DNA of 21,469 bases from positions 1 to 21,469 of the IMG/VR virus record IMGVR_UViG_3300020410_000076; one strand, 5' to 3'. The notes below the pieces were generated by a model. The model ran no database searches, was not told the DNA's origin, and saw only the letters and a program-made list of their open reading frames with translations. Below are positions 6,721 to 12,511 of the stretch, one piece after another (the first letter of the stretch is position 1; the number at the start of each line of letters is the position of its first letter). This DNA comes from a virus. The position numbers were made by a program, and so were the translations under genes.

Positions 6721-7838
6721 TATTGCACCTTTAACAATAGCATATTAGGATTGATACGAGTCTTAACTTTCATTTGTTTACCACGTATCTTACCTACGAC
6801 TTCATGTATTGCCTTTTTAGATTTAGACATTATTACTTTGAGCTGTTCATCAGGCTTTCGTAATGTCTTTTCATATGACAATCCTTCATCATATCCTGTT
6901 ATACTTGTGCCTTTAACATGTAAGCCACCATCGTTCTTAGACATGTATAGCCCTAGTCTACGGCGCTTAGTATCATATACCCATACTTCTGTGCTACCTA
7001 GTATAGTTGTAGGGTTCACAGATGCTATGTTTAAGTCCTTATCTGCTTGTAAATATCGTAAACGTGCTACTATCTTACGAGGATCTTGTGGCTTCTTACG
7101 TCTAATAGGTGTCTTACGTTGTTGTTGCGTAATCATTATTTGTAAGAACTCATCTAACCATAGAACAAGTTTATCCATGTTAGGTTTATTCACATGACTA
7201 TAACCTTCAACCAATTGATCGTCCCAATCAGATCTATTTTTAATCTTACGGACTCGTTGGCATTCCTTAAACTCATCTAGAATATTAGCATATTCATTAT
7301 AAACATGACTAGACTCTTCTTTGTTTAGTTTACAGGAAGTTGTAAGCATTTCAGGTGTGCCATGTTTTTTACCTTCCATGATATTGTCAATGCTTTCATC
7401 AACAGCACTGATCATAACATCTAGTTCTCGTCTAATAGGCCTGACGACAGCTTTCTTTTGTTCTGCTGCCTGTGCTTTCTCTTCTGCCTTTTCCTCAGAC
7501 TTTTTCTTGAAGTAATCATATTTGCTGTAAATATAATTCTCCTGGTTTTCTAACATGTAACCTGTCTTTTCCCAGAACCAAGCATATTCTCCTATGGATA
7601 GAAAACAATAATCAGGACACCCTAATACTATTTTCTGTTCTTCTTTAGTCCACTTGGAGCCTTTCTTAATCCAATTACGAAAAGACTTGTAAGTTTCTTT
7701 GCCATTAATTTCAGCATGAATAAAGTATTGAGACTGTTTCCAAGCCTGTTGCTTTTGTTCATCTGTTTGTGCTAGGCTGAATTCAGCCCAGTTAGGTTCC
7801 GTAAGCATATACGGAGTTCGTTTCTTTTTAGTTGCCAT
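6720..7838 (-). CDS. Unknown 372-aa phage protein in the replication block
   Basis: I cannot assign a function. The protein is charged and soluble, with a Lys/Glu/Ala coiled-coil-like segment (KKKSEEKAEEKAQAAEQKK, about 111-129). Its C-terminal region, which includes VWVYDTKRRRLGLYMSKND and GTSITGYDE, looks like a beta-rich domain I associate with conserved unknowns of T4-like cyanophages. It lies directly upstream of RNase H with a TAATG overlap and directly behind the strong early promoter at 7868-7896, so a role in replication or early takeover is reasonable inference. The start is well supported: AAGGAG lies 8-9 nt before ATG 7838. Confidence 0.82.
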   Translation of the reverse strand: MATKKKRTPYMLTEPNWAEFSLAQTDEQKQQAWKQSQYFIHAEINGKETYKSFRNWIKKGSKWTKEEQKIVLGCPDYCFLSIGEYAWFWEKTGYMLENQENYIYSKYDYFKKKSEEKAEEKAQAAEQKKAVVRPIRRELDVMISAVDESIDNIMEGKKHGTPEMLTTSCKLNKEESSHVYNEYANILDEFKECQRVRKIKNRSDWDDQLVEGYSHVNKPNMDKLVLWLDEFLQIMITQQQRKTPIRRKKPQDPRKIVARLRYLQADKDLNIASVNPTTILGSTEVWVYDTKRRRLGLYMSKNDGGLHVKGTSITGYDEGLSYEKTLRKPDEQLKVIMSKSKKAIHEVVGKIRGKQMKVKTRINPNMLLLKVQ

Positions 7839-7867
7839 AAAGGTCTTCTCCTTAGTTTCATATACTA

Positions 7868-7896
7868 ATTATAAGACCTGCTAGACCTAGAGTCAA
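7868..7896 (-). promoter_or_regulatory. Sigma70-like early promoter (TTGACT-17-TATAAT)
   Basis: On the minus strand TTGACT (7891-7896) and TATAAT (7868-7873) are separated by exactly 17 nt, the best match to the sigma70 consensus in the window. It sits in the 64-nt gap between two minus-strand genes and points at the 372-aa gene, whose ATG is about 30 nt downstream. The spacer holds two direct copies of AGGTCT (7874-7879 and 7883-7888, period 9) and two CTAG tetramers, possible operator sequences. Confidence 0.85.
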
Positions 7897-7902
7897 GGTA
7901 AT

Positions 7903-8250
7903 TTAGTCTCTTTTGGTAAAATTACTTGTTTTTTCTGGTTCGGGATAGTCTGCTAGCATCTTCCAAAATATAACTCTATCGAATTTGACTGTTCTCCAGC
8001 CCTCTTTTTCAAGATCATATACTGTTAGATTGCCTTTTGTAGACTTTGTTGTGGTTGTTTTTGTTTCAGGAATAAGATCTGTTTTTAGTGTGCATATCAT
8101 TTCTCTGACTTCACCATTAGCTTTGTGTATTCTAAACATAGAATAACCTAATTTTGTATGTTCTAATACAGCATTTTGCCATGCATCGTCATTACGCTGT
8201 GGCTCGTATTGTATTTCTGTATTATCACCTTTTATATCTTTATTTGGCAT
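7903..8250 (-). CDS. WYL_2-type Sm-like SH3-barrel protein
   Basis: The 115-aa protein has a central FRIHKANGEVREMICTLKTD (39-58), then a Thr/Lys linker, then VYDLEKEGWRTVKFDRVIFW (77-96). This F-x-K-x-G-x-x-R-x-M then VYDL...GWR...D pattern matches the WYL_2 (formerly DUF2693) family of phage proteins with a predicted Sm-like SH3 barrel, probably involved in nucleic-acid binding or transcript control. The assignment is by eye. Start ATG 8250 has AGAGGT upstream and overlaps the end of the coiled-coil membrane gene by 11 nt. It is the last gene of the operon; the next promoter follows in the gap after it. Confidence 0.75.
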   Translation of the reverse strand: MPNKDIKGDNTEIQYEPQRNDDAWQNAVLEHTKLGYSMFRIHKANGEVREMICTLKTDLIPETKTTTTKSTKGNLTVYDLEKEGWRTVKFDRVIFWKMLADYPEPEKTSNFTKRD

Positions 8251-9664
8251 CTTTACCTCTCAGTTTTTTATCAATTAACCATTGCAAGTCTTTCTCTTTT
8301 TTAGCGTCCATACTTGCTTCTGGTCCATACTTATCACTGACCCAATCATCTCCTATTACTTCTTCCTTAGGAGAATCTGTTGTCATCTCTATATGTATAT
8401 CGTCTTTAGCACCTAATCGTTCTCCTATGGTTGTCTCTCTTTGTATTTCAGGTTCTTCTGGTAAGTCCTCATGCACAAAGTCAACAACAGAATCTTCTAG
8501 TTTAACAGGAGTAATCAGTTCTCCTGATCTTTCTTTAAAACTTAGATTAGCTGCAATAACTAATACAATGGCAAGTGGGTCAAATACAAATATAAGCAAT
8601 AGTATTAGTATAAGGACTGCAGAGTCGATGCTGTTCGCCGAGTCATCTCCATATAGTAATTGTGCTACATATTTAATAGGACCCACTTCTTGTTCTAATT
8701 CTCTGACAATAGATCTTTTATCAAATAGTGTGACATTGTATTCGTCTATCTTATCATATGCCTCATCTATTTTTGCTTGTATATTGTCTATTTGTTCGTC
8801 TTTATTGTCCTGTGAGACACTCTCATTGTCCCTTAGACGGTTTATTTCAGCATTGGCATTGTCTATTGTAGTTTGTGTATCAGCTCTATATTCTGCTATT
8901 TGATTACGATAGCTGGCTATTTGTTCCTCAGCATAAGTTCTAAGTTCATCTATCTCATCTGCTATAAGTTCACGTTCTACTTTCTGGCTCTCTCTAACTT
9001 CTATACCCTTTGCTACATTATCTGTTCTGTTTATTAGATTACCTGTAGTTCCTTGACTTGTATAAGACTCTACAATAGCGTCTAATTCTGCTAATTCTTG
9101 CTCCTTTTGATCTATATCTTGGTTCAAATTAGACCTAATAGACTCAATTTGATTCTCGGCGTATGTTATATCACCCTGAACTCTATCCCATGCAGTATCT
9201 CGTATTTCTTCCTGTTGTCGTATGCTTTCTGTTATGTCTAATGTTCCGCCTGCCTCTATTCTTTCTATACGTTCTTCTGCTACTTCTATTTTACCCTGCT
9301 CTCGTTCTATTAATTGTTCTATACGAGTTACTTCTGCACCAGCATTGCCTGCTAGTCCTGATTGTTCTATATGTGCTTTAGATAGAAAACCAAATATACC
9401 TACAGATGTTATTATGGATAGAATAACTACCGCTAATACCATGTAAGTTTTCATTAGAAACTTTACTCTGGACCAATACTGATAAATCCAAGAGGCAGTA
9501 ATAAGTTTTGCTATTTCCAAAACAATCCCCATAGCAAGTATAGAGTATGGTAACCCATTAAATATTGCCATAAGTCCTACTATTGAGAAATAAGCAGCTA
9601 CACCTGATACGGCGAGTGCTGAGAACAATAGTCCTATTATAAATGTTAAGCTTCTATGTTCCAT
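8240..9664 (-). CDS. Coiled-coil membrane protein
   Basis: The 474-aa product has three N-terminal hydrophobic segments (about 7-27, 38-60 and 72-93). A long Glu/Arg/Ile-rich coiled coil follows (about 108-330, with VTRIEQLIEREQGKIEVAEE at its start), then a strong membrane segment (about 348-373, including LILILLLIFVFDPLAIVLVI). The acidic cytoplasmic tail ends LIDKKLRGKDAK. This topology places the coil between membrane anchors. Similar coil-containing membrane proteins occur in marine T4-like phages, with no known function. Possible roles are superinfection exclusion, lysis timing or membrane organisation during replication; none is shown. ATG 9664 has GGAGG at proper distance and overlaps the upstream gene by 11 nt. 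Confidence 0.85.
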   Translation of the reverse strand: MEHRSLTFIIGLLFSALAVSGVAAYFSIVGLMAIFNGLPYSILAMGIVLEIAKLITASWIYQYWSRVKFLMKTYMVLAVVILSIITSVGIFGFLSKAHIEQSGLAGNAGAEVTRIEQLIEREQGKIEVAEERIERIEAGGTLDITESIRQQEEIRDTAWDRVQGDITYAENQIESIRSNLNQDIDQKEQELAELDAIVESYTSQGTTGNLINRTDNVAKGIEVRESQKVERELIADEIDELRTYAEEQIASYRNQIAEYRADTQTTIDNANAEINRLRDNESVSQDNKDEQIDNIQAKIDEAYDKIDEYNVTLFDKRSIVRELEQEVGPIKYVAQLLYGDDSANSIDSAVLILILLLIFVFDPLAIVLVIAANLSFKERSGELITPVKLEDSVVDFVHEDLPEEPEIQRETTIGERLGAKDDIHIEMTTDSPKEEVIGDDWVSDKYGPEASMDAKKEKDLQWLIDKKLRGKDAK

Positions 9665-10025
9665 CAGGTTCCTCCATAAAATGAACCATACCTAAACTAG
9701 GTGACCAATGGATAGGCTCAAAATCTTTTAGAAAACTAGAACGTATTCTTACATGCAACATATCATTAATACAACAATCATCATGTCGTTGTTGCCATTG
9801 TAATAAAAACTCCTGCATCTTTGCAGGTGCTCTGGTATCATATTCTGCTATAATTTCCTTTTTTAAATGTTCTGTAGATTCTTTTACAATAGCAGAACTA
9901 CCAAAATATTTTTCAAATTGTTTATCTGTCTTGCATGAGTAACCTATATAATATCTCCCGTCAGGAAAATATGTGCAATATACCCTATGCTTCTTTTTCT
10001 CTTTTGTTTTCTTACGTTTAACCAT
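9654..10025 (-). CDS. GIY-YIG-like nuclease domain protein
   Basis: The first 75 residues fit a compact GIY-YIG fold: VYCTYF (15-20, the GIY strand), RYYIGYS (24-30, the YIG strand), a helix ending EKYFGSS (38-44), KKEIIAEY (55-62), and Glu72, which could be the metal ligand. The GIY motif is degenerate (VYC). The N-terminus is very basic (MVKRKKTKEKKKHR). At 123 aa there is room for the catalytic domain and a short tail only, so it may be a free-standing nuclease or a remnant. The open frame includes an upstream TTG, but ATG 10025 fits the basic N-terminus better and overlaps the upstream stop (ATGGTTAA). It has no Shine-Dalgarno; a late box ends 9 nt before it. Confidence 0.68.
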   Translation of the reverse strand: MVKRKKTKEKKKHRVYCTYFPDGRYYIGYSCKTDKQFEKYFGSSAIVKESTEHLKKEIIAEYDTRAPAKMQEFLLQWQQRHDDCCINDMLHVRIRSSFLKDFEPIHWSPSLGMVHFMEEPDGT

Positions 10026-10260
10026 TAGCAAAAGTATTTATACCCCAGAAAGACAACAACATTAGCCCTAACATGACTACCTGTGTCATAGATGCGTAAA
10101 CAACGAACAATAAAGCTCTATCACTCCACCATTTATTTTCTGTTTCTATCCATTGTTTTGTTTCTTCAGGCGTTGCATTTCTAGGTGCCCATCTAATTCC
10201 TAGCTCTCTAGCTTCTTCAGGACATTCAGATGTAAAGTCAAGTTCTAGTTGTTCTTCCAT
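10018..10260 (-). CDS. Small single-pass membrane protein (80 aa)
   Basis: The N-terminal 45 residues are soluble and acidic to neutral (MEEQLELDFTSECPEEAREL then IRWAPRNATPEETKQW). Residues about 49-73 (ALLFVVYASMTQVVMLGLML and on) form one membrane segment, and a short GINTFANG tail follows. I do not recognise a family. ATG 10260 overlaps the cupin gene's TAA (TAATG) and has GAGGAG about 6 nt upstream. Its stop overlaps the GIY-YIG-like start. The cytosolic domain is large enough to bind a partner, but no partner is evident. Confidence 0.78.
   Translation of the reverse strand: MEEQLELDFTSECPEEARELGIRWAPRNATPEETKQWIETENKWWSDRALLFVVYASMTQVVMLGLMLLSFWGINTFANG
10035..10042 (-). promoter_or_regulatory. 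T4-type late promoter (TATAAATA) before the GIY-YIG-like gene
   Basis: An exact TATAAATA on the minus strand inside the last codons of the small membrane protein gene. It ends 9 nt before ATG 10025, which has no Shine-Dalgarno. The arrangement is the same as at the lipase gene and predicts a nearly leaderless late mRNA covering the GIY-YIG-like, coiled-coil and WYL_2 genes. Confidence 0.6.
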
Positions 10261-10589
10261 TAATGACTCCTCTTGCCGTCAAATACACATACAAAATAGA
10301 ATGGTTCTGCTGTGTCATTTATTACTCTATGAAAAGCACCATCAGGTATGAGAACCACATCTCCCTCTTCTACTTCAAATGTTTCATCATCTAATAACAT
10401 TTTGCCACTACCACTGACAAAGAAATATACTTCCTCTTGTCCAGAGTGGTTATGTCCTGTTGTTTGTTTAAATGGATTTAGTAGTGTGCTACTTAATACT
10501 AGATTGTTTAATGTTTTATTATCTTTTAGTAAATAAGTTTCGTTGTCTTTTACTACTTCACCGCCTATGTCATTCAAGGCCAGCTTCAT
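10260..10589 (-). CDS. Single-domain cupin protein
   Basis: The 109-aa protein carries both cupin motifs. Motif 1 is TTGHNHSGQEEVYFFVSGSG (43-62), with metal ligands His46, His48 and Glu52 or Glu53. Motif 2 is GDVVLIPDGAFHRVIN (76-91), with His87. Such small cupins bind a metal and are often isomerases, dioxygenases or sugar-binding proteins; the substrate cannot be told from sequence. Three in-frame starts exist (GTG 10610, ATG 10601, ATG 10589). I chose 10589 because GAAGAAG lies just upstream and none precedes the others; confidence in this start is moderate. It overlaps the zinc-ribbon gene by 20 nt and sits in the nucleotide-synthesis operon. Confidence 0.85.
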   Translation of the reverse strand: MKLALNDIGGEVVKDNETYLLKDNKTLNNLVLSSTLLNPFKQTTGHNHSGQEEVYFFVSGSGKMLLDDETFEVEEGDVVLIPDGAFHRVINDTAEPFYFVCVFDGKRSH

Positions 10590-10752
10590 ATTCTTCTTCA
10601 TAAGGATCACTCATTTTAAATTCATCTTCTTGTTCATATTCTGCCCCACAAAAAGGACAGTATTTAATATTATAGAAGTGATGATCTTGATCGTGTTCAA
10701 TAGTTGCAACACCTTCACACTTCTCACATTCTAAATAAATTCTATCTGCCAT
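10570..10752 (-). CDS. Small zinc-ribbon protein
   Basis: From ATG 10752 the product is 60 aa. It has Cys9-x2-Cys12 (CEKC) and Cys32-x2-Cys35 (CPFC) separated by 19 residues, a typical zinc ribbon, followed by an acidic tail (YEQEDEF, then DPYEEEYEAGLE). It could be a small nucleic-acid- or protein-binding adaptor. An earlier ATG at 10773 in the same frame would add seven residues. The shorter form is preferred because GGGGTG is well placed before it and the earlier one has its purine tract directly against the ATG. It overlaps the end of nrdB by 11 nt and the cupin gene by 20 nt. Confidence 0.75.
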   Translation of the reverse strand: MADRIYLECEKCEGVATIEHDQDHHFYNIKYCPFCGAEYEQEDEFKMSDPYEEEYEAGLE

Positions 10753-11737
10753 TCTGTGCAGCACCCCAGACATCTCCCCAATCTCCTTTTAGAGCACCAC
10801 GTGCATAATCTGTAGCTCTATTTTCAAAGAAGTTTGTATGAGTAGGAGCATTAATCATTTCTTCTACCCACAATAGAGGATTTCTTTTCACTTTAAATAT
10901 ACCTTTCATTCCCATACTTATAAGCCTTCTATCTGCAATATATCTAATGTATGTTTTAACTTGTTCTGGTTTTAAATTCTCCATATCTCCCATAGCAAAA
11001 CATGTATCAATAAACATTTCTTCTAGTTCTACCATCTTTTCTGCTATGTCATAAATTTCTTTCTTTAACTTATCATTCCATAGATTTCTGTTTTCTTTTA
11101 CATAAGTCTTAAATAATTGTATCATAGACTCTGCGTGCATTGTTTCATCTACAATAGACCATGTAATTATTTGTCCCATGCCTTTCATTTTACCATGACG
11201 TGGGAAGTTCAACAACATTATAAAAGAAGAGAATAACTGCATTCCTTCTGTAAATGCTGAGAACGCTGCAATATTAGCAGCTACAGATTCAGGTGTTCCG
11301 TTTTGTCCAGATAGTTTCATAAAGTATTCATGTTTTTCTACCATTGTCTGATACTCTAAGAACTCACTATATGTAGACTCAGGCATACCTAATGTCTCGA
11401 TTAAGTGTGCATAGGCAGCGACATGCAATGCCTCTCTAGCTGCAAACCCCGACAACATCATACGAACTTCTGGTTGTGGGAAGTAAGGCAAATAGTTATT
11501 TACATAACCTCCTGCTACATCAATATCTCCCTGCACAAAAAATCTAAATATGTTTGTTAGGAATGCCTTTTCAGGGTCAGATAATTTATCTTTCCAATCC
11601 TTTACATCTTCTGCCATTGGGACTTCTGTATGGAGCCAATGTGATTGTTCATGTTTCAACCATGCTTCATACGCCCAAGGATAATTAAACGGTTTAAAAT
11701 AATCCCTTTCGTCTGTTAATTTTTTCTTACTTGCCAC
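10742..11737 (-). CDS. nrdB: Ribonucleotide reductase class I beta subunit
   Basis: NrdB holds the diiron-tyrosyl radical that NrdA uses to reduce ribonucleotides. From GTG 11737 the protein is 331 aa. The ligand set is visible: Asp71 or Asp73 (QGDIDV), Glu102 and His105 (REALHVAAY), Glu164 (FTEGM), and Glu198 and His201 (DETMHAE). Tyr109, four residues after His105, is the expected radical tyrosine, so a standard tyrosyl-radical subunit is likely. A longer frame opens at ATG 11782, but GTG 11737 overlaps the upstream TAG (TAGTG), has AGGAAAA just upstream and begins directly at the usual N-terminus (ASKKKLTDERDYFKPFNYPW). It is separated from nrdA by the QueC-like gene and a micro-ORF. Confidence 0.93.
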   Translation of the reverse strand: MASKKKLTDERDYFKPFNYPWAYEAWLKHEQSHWLHTEVPMAEDVKDWKDKLSDPEKAFLTNIFRFFVQGDIDVAGGYVNNYLPYFPQPEVRMMLSGFAAREALHVAAYAHLIETLGMPESTYSEFLEYQTMVEKHEYFMKLSGQNGTPESVAANIAAFSAFTEGMQLFSSFIMLLNFPRHGKMKGMGQIITWSIVDETMHAESMIQLFKTYVKENRNLWNDKLKKEIYDIAEKMVELEEMFIDTCFAMGDMENLKPEQVKTYIRYIADRRLISMGMKGIFKVKRNPLLWVEEMINAPTHTNFFENRATDYARGALKGDWGDVWGAAQNGR

Positions 11738-12429
11738 TATTCTTTTCCTATGTCTGATAAGCCAGCCTCCTGGAATGCCCATGATCTTTCTTTACACCAA
11801 AAACATTCGTTACATCTGCCTCTAATTTGTTCAACGCAACTATGAGAAAACTCTGCTACGTCATTTAATATTCCTAATTCCCATGCTAATCTTACTAAAA
11901 AGTCTTTTGTATAATCAGCAAAAGGTTGTTTGATTATTTCGTTTATTGGAACTCCGTTGTGAACATAATCACTTTCACTAACTTTCTTTCTAGGAGCAGG
12001 AGTATGATAAGAACATAATGTTCTGTAGTGTGGTGGATAATCATTTACACCTGTGAATACTACATCTGCCATATTGTTATCTACTATTTCCTTAATTCCA
12101 TTTAGAAGTTGTTGTGCAACTTCATCTCCTTGATAATCGTTCCTGTTCCAATCAACACCCTCTTGATTTATAACAATAGGATGCAATCTTTTTGTGTTCT
12201 TTAATTTGCTATACCATTCTAACATTCTAGTAGCGTATGTTAATGCTCCATCTACTTTTGGAACTGTAAAAGGAATAACCTTTTGATCAGGCCCTGTAAA
12301 TTCATTAACAATATACCATAGCAAAGAACTATCAAAACCACCAGATACAACGACACCGATCGTTTTCTTATCTGATAAACCATTTTTATTTACGTTTATC
12401 AGAAAATTTGCAACGTCTGTGTTATCCAT
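11737..12429 (-). CDS. QueC-like PP-loop ATP pyrophosphatase
   Basis: The 230-aa protein has the PP-loop SGGFDSS (29-35), which binds ATP, and a C-terminal cysteine cluster C198-x7-C206-x2-C209-x2-C212 (SCVEQIRGRCNECFWCKER), as in the zinc site of QueC. The segment QPFADYTKDFLVRLAWELGI (168-187) fits the QueC P-tK-e helix. QueC converts 7-carboxy-7-deazaguanine to preQ0, a precursor of queuosine and of 7-deazaguanine DNA modification in some phages. It is divergent: the QueC RN motif is not obvious, and no queD, queE or folE is present in this window. Another PP-loop enzyme acting on a nucleobase or amide is possible. It lies between nrdA and nrdB with overlaps on both sides. Confidence 0.72.
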   Translation of the reverse strand: MDNTDVANFLINVNKNGLSDKKTIGVVVSGGFDSSLLWYIVNEFTGPDQKVIPFTVPKVDGALTYATRMLEWYSKLKNTKRLHPIVINQEGVDWNRNDYQGDEVAQQLLNGIKEIVDNNMADVVFTGVNDYPPHYRTLCSYHTPAPRKKVSESDYVHNGVPINEIIKQPFADYTKDFLVRLAWELGILNDVAEFSHSCVEQIRGRCNECFWCKERSWAFQEAGLSDIGKE

Positions 12430-12511
12430 TCCTTCTATCCTGCTGTTGTTGCTTTTTAAGCGCCTCGAGCTTTGGACAGATAGGACGTTGTTGTGCCTGT
12501 GGTTGTGCCAT
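12422..12511 (-). CDS. 29-aa micro-ORF between nrdA and the QueC-like gene
   Basis: ATG 12511 overlaps the nrdA TAA by one base (TAATG), and the TAA at 12422-12424 falls inside the first codons of the QueC-like gene. The product is Gln-rich and basic (MAQPQAQQRPICPKLEALKK, then QQQQDRRNG). The tiling of stop and start codons on both sides, in the style of its neighbours, argues for translation, if only to couple ribosomes from nrdA into the next gene. There is no recognisable domain; the single Cys in RPICPKLE might contact zinc or a partner. Confidence 0.55.
   Translation of the reverse strand: MAQPQAQQRPICPKLEALKKQQQQDRRNG

Noticed and set aside
6697-7197. Plus-strand open frame of 166 codons
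   Set aside because: It is antisense to the 372-aa gene, which has a promoter, a strong ribosome binding site and coupling to RNase H. The composition is shadow-like.
8154-8903. Plus-strand open frame of 249 codons
   Set aside because: It is antisense to the coiled-coil membrane and WYL_2 genes, is Ser/Ile-rich as expected from the reverse of Glu/Arg/Asp codons, and has no ribosome binding site or domain.
11738-11782. ATG 11782 as the nrdB start
   Set aside because: It adds 15 residues that are not typical of NrdB and has a weak ribosome binding site; GTG 11737 has AGGAAAA and the TAGTG coupling.
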